64,000 nt of DNA from Streptomyces inusitatus (GCF_014651115.1 NZ_BMWG01000007.1:227257-291256), one strand, 5' to 3'. Shown: positions 50,710 to 59,609, numbered from the stretch's first letter. The notes: generated by a model from the letters alone, not told the origin. Translations and numbers: made by a program.

Positions 50710-50843
50710 TATCGCGTCCTGTCATATGACGGCCGCGCATCGGCCGTGACCACGGCGATACGGGCCCCGGAGCGTCATGGCGAAGATCAAGACCGGGGCC
50801 ATGAGGGAAGGTTGACCGCGAGTGCGGCGCTCTTGCAGGGACC

Positions 50844-50874
50844 GCGACGCCCGGACACATGACCCGGGCGTCGC
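50844..50874. other. Perfect hairpin upstream of the hopanoid operon
   Basis: GCGACGCCCGG (50844-50854) and CCGGGCGTCGC (50864-50874) form a perfect 11-bp stem with a 9-base loop, about 215 bp before hpnC. It could be a second terminator, an operator or part of a leader. Confidence 0.5.
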
Positions 50875-51090
50875 GCAACGTAAGCTGGACCGGTGCGGAA
50901 TCACGGCAAGTGGGGCGATACGTCCCCGATGCCCGGGCCGACGGGCGGACCTCGCGCGGTCGGGAAGACCGGCGGCGTGTCCGAAATGGGATGGATTGGA
51001 TCGGCAGTGTAGAACGGGAGATGTGACGGCAATGATCGGATATCTCCAGCCCCGCGAGACTTTCGCCGTCCCCGCCCCAGGCAGCCACCG

Positions 51091-52047
51091 ATGACCGCGA
51101 CCCGGCCGACGCGCCCGGCGGACCCCGGCGCGCGCGGCACCCTCGACAAGGCCACCGCCGAGAACTTCCCCGTGGCCCCCTTCTTCCTGCCGCGCGCCTC
51201 GCGCGAGCACATCATGGCCCTCTACGGCTACGCGCGGCTCGTCGACGACATCGGCGACGGCGACCTCGCGCCCGGCGGCGCGGACGCCCGCCATCTCGGC
51301 GTCGACCCCGCCGACGCGGACGACCGGCTGATCATGCTCGACGCCTTCGAGGCGGATCTGCGAAGGGTCTTCGCCGCACCCGGCGACGGCCCCGACGGCT
51401 CCTCCGACGGCTCCGGCGACGGGCCCCGGCACCCCCTGCTGCGCGCGCTGCGCCCCACTGTCCGCGCCCGCTCCCTCACCATCGAGCCGTTCCTCGGCCT
51501 GATCGAGGCGAACCGCCAGGACCAGCTGGTCACCCGCTACGAGACGTACGACGAACTCCTCGCCTACTGCGAGCTGTCCGCCAACCCCGTCGGAAACCTC
51601 GTCCTCCAGGTCGGCGGAGTCCTGAGCCCCGAGCGGGGGGGCCCCCCGGGCGGCCTCTGCACCCCGCTCCCCAACGCGCGGCGCCCCCCGGGCGGCTCCG
51701 CGGGCCTCCCCCCCCGCCCGGTCTATCTGCCCGCCGAGGACATGCGGCGCTTCCACGTCAGTGAGACCGATCTCTCGGCCGCGACCGGGAACGCATCCGT
51801 CCGCGCCCTCGTTGCCTACCAGGCGGACCGTGCCCGCCGTCTGCTGGACGAGGGCGCGCCGCTGGTGGGCAGCGTCGACGGCAGACTGCGGCTGCTGCTC
51901 GCCGGATTCGTCGCGGGAGGGTACGCAGCCCTCGCCGCGATCAGGTCCGCCGGACACGACGTACTGCCCGGCCCGCCCAGAACCGCCAGGACGCGACTGC
52001 TGCGTGAAACGGGAGCCGTCCTGCGAAGAACGCGTAAAGAGAGGTGA
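51091..52047 (+). CDS. hpnC: Squalene/phytoene synthase family protein HpnC, active-site block damaged
   Basis: 318 residues, ATG at 51091. A trans-isoprenyl diphosphate synthase fold with the first Asp-rich motif intact (RLVDDIGDGD, Asp 52, 53, 56). HpnC in the hopanoid route acts after HpnD, hydrolysing presqualene diphosphate to hydroxysqualene. The second Asp-rich motif, normally in a segment like EHWQDVAED just before VYLPAEDM, is absent: residues about 181-211 read ERGGPPGGLC...PPRPVYLP, encoded by a G/C-homopolymer-like stretch (51631-51720). The frame resumes exactly at VYLPAEDM, and the block has about the expected length, so I think bases are miscalled rather than deleted. As read, the protein would be inactive. 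First gene of the operon. Confidence 0.85.
   Translation: MTATRPTRPADPGARGTLDKATAENFPVAPFFLPRASREHIMALYGYARLVDDIGDGDLAPGGADARHLGVDPADADDRLIMLDAFEADLRRVFAAPGDGPDGSSDGSGDGPRHPLLRALRPTVRARSLTIEPFLGLIEANRQDQLVTRYETYDELLAYCELSANPVGNLVLQVGGVLSPERGGPPGGLCTPLPNARRPPGGSAGLPPRPVYLPAEDMRRFHVSETDLSAATGNASVRALVAYQADRARRLLDEGAPLVGSVDGRLRLLLAGFVAGGYAALAAIRSAGHDVLPGPPRTARTRLLRETGAVLRRTRKER
51631..51720. other. Anomalous G/C stretch inside hpnC
   Basis: Runs of G7, C6 and C8 replace the segment encoding the second Asp-rich motif of hpnC. The compositional anomaly is limited to about 90 bp with normal coding sequence on both sides in the same frame. It is similar in character to 34741-34860 and 63890-64000. 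Confidence 0.6.
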
Positions 52048-52055
52048 GCCGGACC

Positions 52056-52994
52056 ATGGAGCAAACCACCCAGATGCCGGCACCGGTACAGGCCGCGTAC
52101 AGCTACTGCGAGGCCGTCACCGGACAGCAGGCGCGCAACTTCGCGTACGGCATCCGACTCCTGCCGCCCGACAAGCGGCAGGCCATGTCCGCGCTGTACG
52201 CGTTCTCGCGACGCGTGGACGACATCGGCGACGGCGATCTCGCCCCCGACGACAAGCGCTCCCGGCTGGAGGCCACCCGGGAGCTGCTGGAGCGCGTCCG
52301 CCGCGACGAGGTCGCCGAGGACGACACCGACCCGGTCGCGGTCGCCCTCGCGGACACCGCGCGGCGCTTCCCGCTGCCGCTCGGCGGGCTCGACGAACTC
52401 ATCGACGGCGTCCTCATGGACGTCCGGGGCGAGACCTACGAGACCTGGGACGACCTCAAGACGTACTGCCGGTGCGTCGCGGGAGCCATCGGACGGCTCT
52501 CGCTCGGAGTCTTCGGCACCCAGGAGGGCGCGCGCGGCGCCGAGCGCGCCGCGGAGTACGCGGACACCCTCGGGCTCGCGCTCCAACTCACCAACATCCT
52601 GCGGGACGTCCGCGAGGACGCCGGCCACGGGCGCACCTATCTGCCCGCCGACGACCTCGCCAAGTTCGGCTGCTCCGACGGCTTCCGTTCGTCGAGCCCG
52701 CCGCCGGGAGCGGACTTCGCCGGTCTCGTCCACTTCGAAGTGCGGCGGGCCCGCGCCCTCTTCGCCGAGGGGTACCGGCTGCTGCCGATGCTCGACCGGC
52801 GCAGCGGCGCGTGCGTCGCCGCGATGGCCGGCATCTACCGGCGTCTCCTGGACCGCATCGAGCGCGACCCCGAGGCCGTCCTGCGCGGCCGGGTCTCGCT
52901 CCCCGGCCGGGAGAAGGCGTACGTCGCCGTCCGGGGGCTCTCCGGCCTGGACGCCCGGCACATCAGCAGGCAGACCCTGAGGGGGCGCGCGTGA
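52056..52994 (+). CDS. hpnD: Presqualene diphosphate synthase HpnD
   Basis: 312 residues from the ATG at 52056; a GTG at 52044 overlapping the hpnC stop is possible. Both Asp-rich motifs are intact: YAFSRRVDDIGDGDLAPDD and QLTNILRDVREDAGHGRTYLPADDL. The rest matches the squalene/phytoene synthase family, including LPPDKRQAMSALYAFSRR near the N-terminus. HpnD condenses two farnesyl diphosphates to presqualene diphosphate. It overlaps hpnE in GTGA, so translation is coupled. If hpnC is truly damaged, HpnD and HpnE cannot make squalene by the three-step route on their own. Confidence 0.93.
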   Translation: MEQTTQMPAPVQAAYSYCEAVTGQQARNFAYGIRLLPPDKRQAMSALYAFSRRVDDIGDGDLAPDDKRSRLEATRELLERVRRDEVAEDDTDPVAVALADTARRFPLPLGGLDELIDGVLMDVRGETYETWDDLKTYCRCVAGAIGRLSLGVFGTQEGARGAERAAEYADTLGLALQLTNILRDVREDAGHGRTYLPADDLAKFGCSDGFRSSSPPPGADFAGLVHFEVRRARALFAEGYRLLPMLDRRSGACVAAMAGIYRRLLDRIERDPEAVLRGRVSLPGREKAYVAVRGLSGLDARHISRQTLRGRA

Positions 52995-54400
52995 GAGGCC
53001 ACCACATCAGCGGCGACGGGACGAGCCCCCGGCGCGCCGTGGTCGTCGGCGGCGGGCTCGCCGGCGTCACCGCCGCGCTCCAGCTCGCGGACGCGGGCCT
53101 CGCCGTCACCCTGCTGGAGAGCCGTCCCCGCCTCGGCGGGCTCGCCTTCTCCTTCCGCCGGGGCGAGCTGACCGTCGACAACGGCCAGCACGTCTATCTG
53201 CGCTGCTGCACCGCGTACCGCTGGTTCCTCGACCGGATCGGCGGCACCGCGCTCGCCCCGGTGCAGGACCGCCTCGACGTACCCGTGCTCGACGTCGGCC
53301 GCCCCGGCCGCCCGAGGCTGGGACGGCTGCGCCGCACCGCGCTGCCCGTACCGCTGCACCTCGCGGCCAGCCTCGCCACCTATCCCCACCTCAGCCTCGC
53401 CGAACGGGCCTCCGTCGGCCGCGCCGCGCTCGCGCTCGGCCGGCTCGACCCCGCCGACCCGGCGCTCGACGGCATCGACTTCGCCACCTGGCTCGGCCGC
53501 CACGGCCAGTCCCGGCGGACCATCGAGGCCCTGTGGGACCTCGTCGGCGTGGCGACGCTCAACGCCACCGCGCCCGACACCTCCATGGGCCTCGCCGCGA
53601 AGGTCTTCAAGACCGGACTGCTCACCGAGCCCGGCGCGGCCGACATCGGCTGGGCCCGGGTGCCCCTCGGCGAACTGCACGACACCCTCGCCCGCAAGGC
53701 GCTCGAAGCCGCCGGGGTCCGGGTGGAGACCGCCGTCAAGGTGCGCGGCATCGAGCACGACCCGGCGGCCGAAGGCCCCGGCTGGAGCGTCGAGACCGAC
53801 GGCGAGCCCCTGACGGCCGACACCGTCGTCCTCGCCGTCGCCCAGCGCGAGGCCCACGCCCTGCTGCCGGACGGCGCGCTCGCCGACCCCGACCGGCTGC
53901 TCGACATCGGCACCGCGCCCATCCTCAACATCCATGTCCTCTACGACCGCAAGGTGCTGCGCCGCCCCTTCTTCACCGCGATCGGCAGCCCCGTCCAGTG
54001 GGTCTTCGACCGCACCGAGGCCTCCGGGCTGACGGACGGCCAGTATCTGGCGCTGTCGCAGTCCGCCGCCCAGGACGAGATCGACGCGCCCGTCGCCGAG
54101 CTGAGGGCCCGCTATCTGCCCGAACTGGAACGGCTGCTGCCGCCCGCGCGGCACGCCAGGGTGAACGACTTCTTCGTCACCCGCGAGCGCGCCGCCACCT
54201 TCGCGCCCACCCCCGGCGTCGGCAGGCTGCGCCCCGGCGCGGTCACCCGGGCGCCCGGGCTGTATCTGGCGGGCGCGTGGACCGCCACCGGCTGGCCCGC
54301 GACCATGGAAGGCGCCGTACGCAGCGGATTCACCGCGGCCGACGCGGCGCTCCGTGCTCTCGGCCGCCCCCATGCACATCCGCTCAAGGAGGCGGCGTGA
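52991..54400 (+). CDS. hpnE: Hydroxysqualene dehydroxylase HpnE
   Basis: 469 residues, GTG at 52991. A flavin amine-oxidase-like protein: VVVGGGLAGVTAALQLADAGLAVTLLE (FAD), GGLAFSFRRGELTVDNGQHVYLRCC, WDLVGVATLNATAPDTSMGLAAKV, and the C-terminal FAD-contact LYLAGAWTATGWPATMEGAVRSG. In the HpnCDE route it removes the hydroxyl of hydroxysqualene with FADH2. It is coupled at both ends (GTGA overlaps with hpnD and with the polyprenyl synthase). Confidence 0.93.
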   Translation: MRGHHISGDGTSPRRAVVVGGGLAGVTAALQLADAGLAVTLLESRPRLGGLAFSFRRGELTVDNGQHVYLRCCTAYRWFLDRIGGTALAPVQDRLDVPVLDVGRPGRPRLGRLRRTALPVPLHLAASLATYPHLSLAERASVGRAALALGRLDPADPALDGIDFATWLGRHGQSRRTIEALWDLVGVATLNATAPDTSMGLAAKVFKTGLLTEPGAADIGWARVPLGELHDTLARKALEAAGVRVETAVKVRGIEHDPAAEGPGWSVETDGEPLTADTVVLAVAQREAHALLPDGALADPDRLLDIGTAPILNIHVLYDRKVLRRPFFTAIGSPVQWVFDRTEASGLTDGQYLALSQSAAQDEIDAPVAELRARYLPELERLLPPARHARVNDFFVTRERAATFAPTPGVGRLRPGAVTRAPGLYLAGAWTATGWPATMEGAVRSGFTAADAALRALGRPHAHPLKEAA

Positions 54401-55506
54401 GCCCGAGTACCGGAACAAGAGGAGAGACCGTGCCGACTGTGCCTTCGGCGAACCCGGCTGATGACACCGCAGCGGGCGTCGACATCGCCGCGCTGCTGGA
54501 GCGCGGACGCGCCATGTCGACGCCGGAGCTGCGCGCCGCCGTCGACCGGCTCGCATCCCCCATGGACACCGTCGCCGCCTACCACTTCGGCTGGATCGAC
54601 GCCCACGGCCTGCCCGCCGACGGCGACGGCGGAAAGGCCGTGCGCCCCGCGCTCGCGCTGCTCTCCGCCGAGGCCGCCGGAGCCCGCCCCGAGGTCGGCG
54701 TCCCCGGGGCCGTCGCCGTCGAGCTGGTGCACAATTTCTCGCTGCTCCACGACGATCTGATGGACGGCGACGAGCAGCGCCGCCACCGCGACACGGTGTG
54801 GAAGGTGCACGGCCCGGCGCAGGCGATCCTCGTCGGCGACGCCCTCTTCGCGCTCGCCAACGAAGTCCTGCTGGAACTGGGCACCGTGGAGGCCGGCCGG
54901 GCCACCCGCCGGCTGACCGCCGCCACGCGCAAGCTCATCGACGGCCAGGCCCAGGACATCTCCTACGAGCACCGCGAGCGGGTCACCGTCGAGGAGTGCC
55001 TGGAGATGGAGGGCAACAAGACCGGCGCCCTGCTCGCCTGCGCCGTCTCCATCGGCGCGGTCCTCGGCGGCGCGGACGACCGCACCGCCGACACCCTGGA
55101 GGAGTACGGCTACCACCTCGGCCTCGCCTTCCAGGCCGTCGACGATCTCCTCGGCATCTGGGGCGACCCGGTCAGCACCGGCAAGCAGACCTGGAGCGAT
55201 CTGCGCCAGCGCAAGAAGTCCCTGCCCGTCGTCGCCGCCCTCGCCGAGGGCGGGCCGGCCTCCCGCCGGCTCGGCGAACTGCTCGCCGCCGACGCCAAGA
55301 GCAATGACTTCGCCAGCTTCTCCGAGGAGGAGTTCGCCACCCGGGCCGCGCTCATCGAAGAGGCCGGCGGCCGCGAGTGGACCTCCCAGGAGGCCCGCCG
55401 TCAGCACGCCGTCGCCATCGCCGCGCTGGACGGCGTCGAGCTGCCCGAGCAGGTCAGGGCGCAGCTCGTGGCGCTCGCCGACTTCGTCGTGGTCCGCAAG
55501 CGGTGA
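54397..55506 (+). CDS. Polyprenyl (farnesyl/geranylgeranyl-type) diphosphate synthase
   Basis: 369 residues, GTG at 54397 with AAGGAGGCGGC. Trans-prenyltransferase: KAVRPALALLSAEAAG, first Asp-rich motif LLHDDLMDGDEQRRH (DDxxxD), GDALFALANEVL, KLIDGQAQDISYE, GNKTGALLACAVSIGAVLGG, and the second Asp-rich motif FQAVDDLLGIWGD. Supplies farnesyl diphosphate to HpnD; the chain-length determining positions before the first motif (NFSLLH) have a bulky Phe five residues upstream, consistent with a short-chain product. It is coupled with hpnE, and its stop precedes a 185-bp gap before shc. Confidence 0.93.
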   Translation: MSPSTGTRGETVPTVPSANPADDTAAGVDIAALLERGRAMSTPELRAAVDRLASPMDTVAAYHFGWIDAHGLPADGDGGKAVRPALALLSAEAAGARPEVGVPGAVAVELVHNFSLLHDDLMDGDEQRRHRDTVWKVHGPAQAILVGDALFALANEVLLELGTVEAGRATRRLTAATRKLIDGQAQDISYEHRERVTVEECLEMEGNKTGALLACAVSIGAVLGGADDRTADTLEEYGYHLGLAFQAVDDLLGIWGDPVSTGKQTWSDLRQRKKSLPVVAALAEGGPASRRLGELLAADAKSNDFASFSEEEFATRAALIEEAGGREWTSQEARRQHAVAIAALDGVELPEQVRAQLVALADFVVVRKR

Positions 55507-55538
55507 ATCCGCCCCACTCGACCAGAGGGAAGAAACTC

Positions 55539-55592
55539 GTGGAAGAGGTGACACACACCCCCGCCGCGACATCCATCATGTCTTCCATATGA
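55539..55592 (+). CDS. Possible 17-residue leader peptide
   Basis: A GTG at 55539 preceded by AGAGGGA opens a 17-residue frame reading VEEVTHTPAATSIMSSI. It sits in the gap between the polyprenyl synthase and shc and ends just before a 16-bp palindrome. Too short to assess by codon bias; it may be chance. Confidence 0.25.
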   Translation: MEEVTHTPAATSIMSSI

Positions 55593-55598
55593 ATCGCA

Positions 55599-55614
55599 GT
55601 CGCCGGCCGGCGAC
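55599..55614. promoter_or_regulatory. 16-bp perfect palindrome upstream of shc
   Basis: GTCGCCGGCCGGCGAC is a gapless palindrome 77-93 bp before the shc ATG and 6 bp after the short peptide frame. A candidate operator for internal regulation of shc. Confidence 0.4.
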
Positions 55615-55691
55615 CGGGCAACCGGAAGCCGGCCGACGGACACCCCCGGCACAGCAGCGCATCACGCATCACTGCACGGTAAGGGGAAGCC

Positions 55692-57797
55692 ATGACAGCG
55701 ACGACCGATGGAAGCGGCGGGTCGGCACGGGCCAGTGGGGCCACCGCCGAAGAGAAGATCTATCTGCATCAGCCCGTGGAGACGCGCCCCTCCGCGGACG
55801 CCAACGCTCCCGAGGACGGGTCTGTACAGCTCCGTACGGGTACCGGTACCGGGACGACGGAGGCCGGGGAGCTCGGGGAGCCGCTCGCGAGCGATCCGCC
55901 CGGGATCGCGGCCCGCGCGGTCGCCCGGGCGGTCGACCATCTGCTGAGCAGACAGGACGCCGAGGGCTGGTGGAAGGGGACGCTTGAGACCAATGTGACG
56001 ATGGACGCCGAAGATCTCCTGATGCGTCAGTTCCTCGGCATCCCGGACGCCCGCGTCACCGAGGCCGCGGCCCGTTTCATCAGGGGCGAGCAGCGGGAGG
56101 ACGGCACCTGGGCCACCTTCTTCGGCGGCCCCGGCGAGCTGTCCGTCACCATCGAGGCGTACGTCGCCCTCCGGCTCGCCGGGGACGCGCCCGACGATCC
56201 GCACATGGCCCGGGCGTCCGCCTGGATCCGCGAGCGCGGCGGGATCGCCGCCTCCCGGGTCTTCTCCCGGATCTGGCTCGCGCTCTTCGGCTGGTGGCGC
56301 TGGGAGGACCTCCCCGAGATGCCGCCCGAGCTGATCTTCCTCCCCTCCTGGTTCCCGCTGAACATCTACGACTTCGGCTGCTGGGCGCGGCAGACCATCG
56401 TGCCGCTGACCATCGTCTCGGCGAAGAGGCCGGTCAGAGCCGCGCCGTTCGCCCTCGACGAGCTGCACACCGACCACCGCGATCCCAACCCGGCGAAGCC
56501 GCTCGCCCCGGCGATCAGCTGGAGCGGCTTCTTCCAGCGGACCGACCGGCTCCTCCACCGCTACCACCGGATCGCCCCGCGCGCCCTGCGCGGCGCGGCG
56601 GTCCGGGCGGCGACGAAGTGGATCGTCGAGCGGCAGGAGAAGGACGGCTGCTGGGGCGGGATCCAGCCGCCCGCCGTGTACTCCCTCATCGCCCTGCACC
56701 TGGTCGGCTACGACATCGGGCACCCGGTGATGCGGGCCGGGCTGGAGTCGCTGGACCGGTTCGCCGTCTGGCGAGAGGACGGCGCGCGGATGGTGGAGGC
56801 CTGCCAGTCACCCGTCTGGGACACCTGTCTCGCCACCGTCGCACTCGCCGACGCGGGGGTGCCCGCCGACCATCCGGCGCTGGTCAAGGCGGCCGACTGG
56901 ATGCTCGGCGAGGAGATCGTGCGCCCCGGCGACTGGTCGGTGCGCCGGCCGGGACTCGCCCCCGGCGGCTGGGCCTTCGAGTTCCACAACGAGACCTACC
57001 CCGACATCGACGACACCGCCGAGGTCATCCTCGCCCTGCGCCGGGTCCGCCACCCCGAGCCCGCACGGGTCGACGCGGCCGTCGCCCGGGGCGGACGCTG
57101 GACGCTCGGCATGCAGTCCGGCGACGGCGCGTGGGGCGCGTTCGACGCCGACAACACCAGCCGGTTCCCGGGCCGGCTGCCCTTCAGCGACTTCGGCGAG
57201 GTGATCGACCCGCCGTCCGCCGACGTCACCGCGCATGTCGTGGAGATGCTCGCCCACGAGGGCAGGGCGGACCACCCCCGGGCCCGGCGCGGGATCCGCT
57301 GGCTGCTCGACCACCAGGAGCCCAGCGGGGCCTGGTTCGGCCGCTGGGGGGTCAACCACGTCTACGGCACGGGCTCGGTCGTCCCCGCGCTGATCGCCGC
57401 CGGGATCCCCGCCTCGCACCCCGCGATCCGCCGCGCGGTCCGCTGGCTCGAATCCGTCCAGAACGACGACGGCGGCTGGGGCGAGGATCTGCGCTCCTAC
57501 CGCGAGGAGACCTGGGTGGGCCAGGGCGAGTCCACCGCCTCCCAGACCGCCTGGGCGCTGATCGCGCTGCTCGCGGCGGGGGAGCGGGGGAGCGCCGCCG
57601 TCGAGCGGGGCGTCGGCTGGCTGGCCGCCGCACAGCTCGCGGACGGCTCCTGGGACGAGCCGCACTTCACCGGGACGGGCTTCCCCTGGGACTTCTCCAT
57701 CAACTACCACCTGTACCGGCAGGTCTTCCCGCTCACCGCGCTCGGCCGCTATGTGCACGGGGAACCCGTCCTCGCCGCACACCGTCAGGGGAGCTGA
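55692..57797 (+). CDS. shc: Squalene-hopene cyclase
   Basis: 701 residues, ATG at 55692 after AAGGGGAAG. The catalytic acid motif is D438-I-D440-D441 in YPDIDDTAEVIL. QW repeats (QDAEGWW, QEKDGCWG, QSGDGAWG, QEPSGAWFG, QNDDGGWGE, QLADGSWDE) occur through the double alpha-barrel. The C-terminus has GTGFPWDFSINYHLYRQVFPLTALGRY, the membrane-associated end. It cyclises squalene to hopene/hopanol. The N-terminal roughly 55 residues (Gly/Ser/Thr rich) form a poorly ordered extension. Overlaps hpnG by one base (TGATG). Confidence 0.96.
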   Translation: MTATTDGSGGSARASGATAEEKIYLHQPVETRPSADANAPEDGSVQLRTGTGTGTTEAGELGEPLASDPPGIAARAVARAVDHLLSRQDAEGWWKGTLETNVTMDAEDLLMRQFLGIPDARVTEAAARFIRGEQREDGTWATFFGGPGELSVTIEAYVALRLAGDAPDDPHMARASAWIRERGGIAASRVFSRIWLALFGWWRWEDLPEMPPELIFLPSWFPLNIYDFGCWARQTIVPLTIVSAKRPVRAAPFALDELHTDHRDPNPAKPLAPAISWSGFFQRTDRLLHRYHRIAPRALRGAAVRAATKWIVERQEKDGCWGGIQPPAVYSLIALHLVGYDIGHPVMRAGLESLDRFAVWREDGARMVEACQSPVWDTCLATVALADAGVPADHPALVKAADWMLGEEIVRPGDWSVRRPGLAPGGWAFEFHNETYPDIDDTAEVILALRRVRHPEPARVDAAVARGGRWTLGMQSGDGAWGAFDADNTSRFPGRLPFSDFGEVIDPPSADVTAHVVEMLAHEGRADHPRARRGIRWLLDHQEPSGAWFGRWGVNHVYGTGSVVPALIAAGIPASHPAIRRAVRWLESVQNDDGGWGEDLRSYREETWVGQGESTASQTAWALIALLAAGERGSAAVERGVGWLAAAQLADGSWDEPHFTGTGFPWDFSINYHLYRQVFPLTALGRYVHGEPVLAAHRQGS

Positions 57798-58561
57798 TGC
57801 CCTGGGACCCGGCCGTCGCGCCGGGGCCCGGCCCCGGAGCGCCGCTGCTGATCGTCTGCGCCCTGGGCATCGAGAGATTCGCCCTGCTGCGCGGCGAGGC
57901 CCGCCACCGGGCGGCCTCCAGGCCGGTCACCGCGACCGGTCCGGCCTCCGGGCCGGTCACGGGTCCGGAGGCCGGACCTGTCGTCACCGGTCCTGTCGTC
58001 GCGGGGGTGTCGGCCGGCTCCGTCACCGTGCTCCGCACCGGCATGGGCCCGCGCAACGCGGAACGCGCCGTACGCGCCGCGCTGAACCAGGACCCGCTGC
58101 GGCACGCGGCGGTGCTCGCGGCGGGCTTCTGCGGCGGCCTCGCCCCCGGGATGCGCCCGGGCGACCTCGTGGTCGCCGACGAGACCCGGCACGGGACCGT
58201 CGCCGTGCCCTGCACCGACCCCGGCCCCCTGGCCCGGGCCGTCGCCGGGGCCGCGCCCGGCCACCGGGTCCACACCGGCCCGCTCACCGGCACGGACCAT
58301 GTCGTACGAGGACCCGAGCGGGCCCGGCTGCGCGCCGCCGGGGCGATCGCGGCCGACATGGAGAGCGCCGCCGTCCTGCTGGCGGCGGTGCGCGCGGGCC
58401 CCCGGCCCGTTGCCGCCGTCCGGGTGATCGTGGACGCTCCGGAGCACGAACTGGTCCGCATCGGCACAGTACGCGGTGGAATATCTGCTTTCCGCGTTCT
58501 CCGTTCCGTCCTTCCCGCGTTCCATGAATGGCACCGTTCTTTGCCGCTCCCCAGGAGGTGA
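57797..58561 (+). CDS. hpnG: Hopanoid phosphorylase HpnG
   Basis: 254 residues, ATG at 57797. Nucleoside phosphorylase fold: IVCALGIERFALL, TGMGPRNAERAVRAAL, AAGFCGGLAPGMRPGDLVVADE, and ADMESAAVLLAAV as the purine/substrate motif. It removes adenine from adenosylhopane to give ribosylhopane (phosphate) in the characterised pathway. Between the first two motifs lies a Gly-Pro-Val-Thr repetitive insert (residues about 40-70, TGPASGPVTGPEAGPVVTGPV), not usual for the family and probably a surface loop. It is followed 5 bp later by hpnH. Confidence 0.9.
   Translation: MPWDPAVAPGPGPGAPLLIVCALGIERFALLRGEARHRAASRPVTATGPASGPVTGPEAGPVVTGPVVAGVSAGSVTVLRTGMGPRNAERAVRAALNQDPLRHAAVLAAGFCGGLAPGMRPGDLVVADETRHGTVAVPCTDPGPLARAVAGAAPGHRVHTGPLTGTDHVVRGPERARLRAAGAIAADMESAAVLLAAVRAGPRPVAAVRVIVDAPEHELVRIGTVRGGISAFRVLRSVLPAFHEWHRSLPLPRR
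57912..58008 (+). repeat. GPVTGP-type in-frame repeat inside hpnG
   Basis: Short imperfect units encoding (T/S)GPVxGPE/VAGP repeat within hpnG, based on CGGTCACGGGTCCGG-like sequence. In frame; no effect on the surrounding fold is apparent. Confidence 0.55.
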
Positions 58562-58566
58562 GCTAG

Positions 58567-59589
58567 ATGGCCATGCCGCTCCGCCAGACCATCCGGGTAG
58601 GGACCTACCTCTTTGAACAGAAACTCCGCAAGCGCGAGAAGTTTCCGCTCATCGTCGAACTCGAACCCCTCTTCGCCTGCAATCTGAAGTGCGAGGGCTG
58701 TGGGAAGATCCAGCACCCGGCCGGAGTCCTGAAACAGCGCATGCCGGTCGCCCAGGCGGTCGGGGCCGTGCTGGAGTCCGGAGCGCCGATGGTCTCCATC
58801 GCCGGCGGGGAACCGCTGATGCATCCGCACATCGACGAGATCGTGCGGCAGTTGGTGGAGCGGAAGAAGTACGTCTTTCTCTGCACCAACGCCATGCTGC
58901 TGCGCAAGAAGATCGAGAAATTCACCCCCTCCCGGTATTTCGCCTTCGCCGTCCACATCGACGGACTCCGCGAACGCCACGACGAATCGGTCGCCAAGGA
59001 AGGGGTGTTCGACGAGGCCGTGGAGGCGATCAAAGAGGCCAAGAAGCGCGGATTCCGGGTCACCACCAACTCCACCTTCTTCAACACCGACACCCCGCAG
59101 ACCGTCATCGAGGTCCTGAACTACCTCAATGACGAGCTGGAGGTCGACGAGATGATGATCTCGCCGGCCTACGCCTACGAGAAGGCCCCCGACCAGGAGC
59201 ACTTCCTCGGCGTGGAACAGACCAGACAGCTGTTCAAGAAATCCTTCGCCGACGGAAACCGGCGGCGCTGGCGGCTCAACCACTCACCGCTCTTCCTCGA
59301 CTTCCTCGAAGGCGAGGCGGACTTCCCCTGCACCGCGTGGGCGATCCCCAACTACTCCCTCTTCGGCTGGCAGCGCCCCTGCTATCTGATGAGCGACGGC
59401 TATGTCCCCACGTACCGCCAACTCATCGAGGAGACCGACTGGGAGAAGTACGGCCGGGGCAAGGACCCGCGCTGCGCCAACTGCATGGCGCACTGCGGCT
59501 ACGAGCCCACCGCCGTCCTGGCCACCATGGGATCGCTCAAGGAATCGCTTCGGGCGGCCCGCGAGACGATGTCCGGAAGCCGGGGCTGA
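58567..59589 (+). CDS. hpnH: Adenosylhopane synthase HpnH (radical SAM)
   Basis: 340 residues, ATG at 58567 after AGGAGGTGAG. Radical SAM domain with the 4Fe-4S motif C38-x3-C42-x2-C45 in FACNLKCEGCGKI, then GGEPLMHPHIDEIV and VFLCTNAMLL. The C-terminal DUF3463-like region has CMAHCGYEPTAV. It adds 5'-deoxyadenosine to hopene/diploptene to make adenosylhopane, the first step to extended hopanoids. Residue pattern and length are standard. Codon use is slightly less G/C-biased in parts than its neighbours, as is frequent for this highly conserved gene. Confidence 0.96.
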   Translation: MAMPLRQTIRVGTYLFEQKLRKREKFPLIVELEPLFACNLKCEGCGKIQHPAGVLKQRMPVAQAVGAVLESGAPMVSIAGGEPLMHPHIDEIVRQLVERKKYVFLCTNAMLLRKKIEKFTPSRYFAFAVHIDGLRERHDESVAKEGVFDEAVEAIKEAKKRGFRVTTNSTFFNTDTPQTVIEVLNYLNDELEVDEMMISPAYAYEKAPDQEHFLGVEQTRQLFKKSFADGNRRRWRLNHSPLFLDFLEGEADFPCTAWAIPNYSLFGWQRPCYLMSDGYVPTYRQLIEETDWEKYGRGKDPRCANCMAHCGYEPTAVLATMGSLKESLRAARETMSGSRG

Positions 59590-59609
59590 GCGGACGCCCG
59601 CCACGAGAA

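Larger units (their letters stand above)
50631..51090. other. Intergenic region: terminator, hairpin and hopanoid promoter
   Basis: 460 bp. It contains the exporter terminator (50678-50709), a second perfect hairpin (50844-50874), and an A/T-richer section (about 50985-51050) that likely holds the promoter of the hopanoid operon. No coding bias. Confidence 0.6.
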
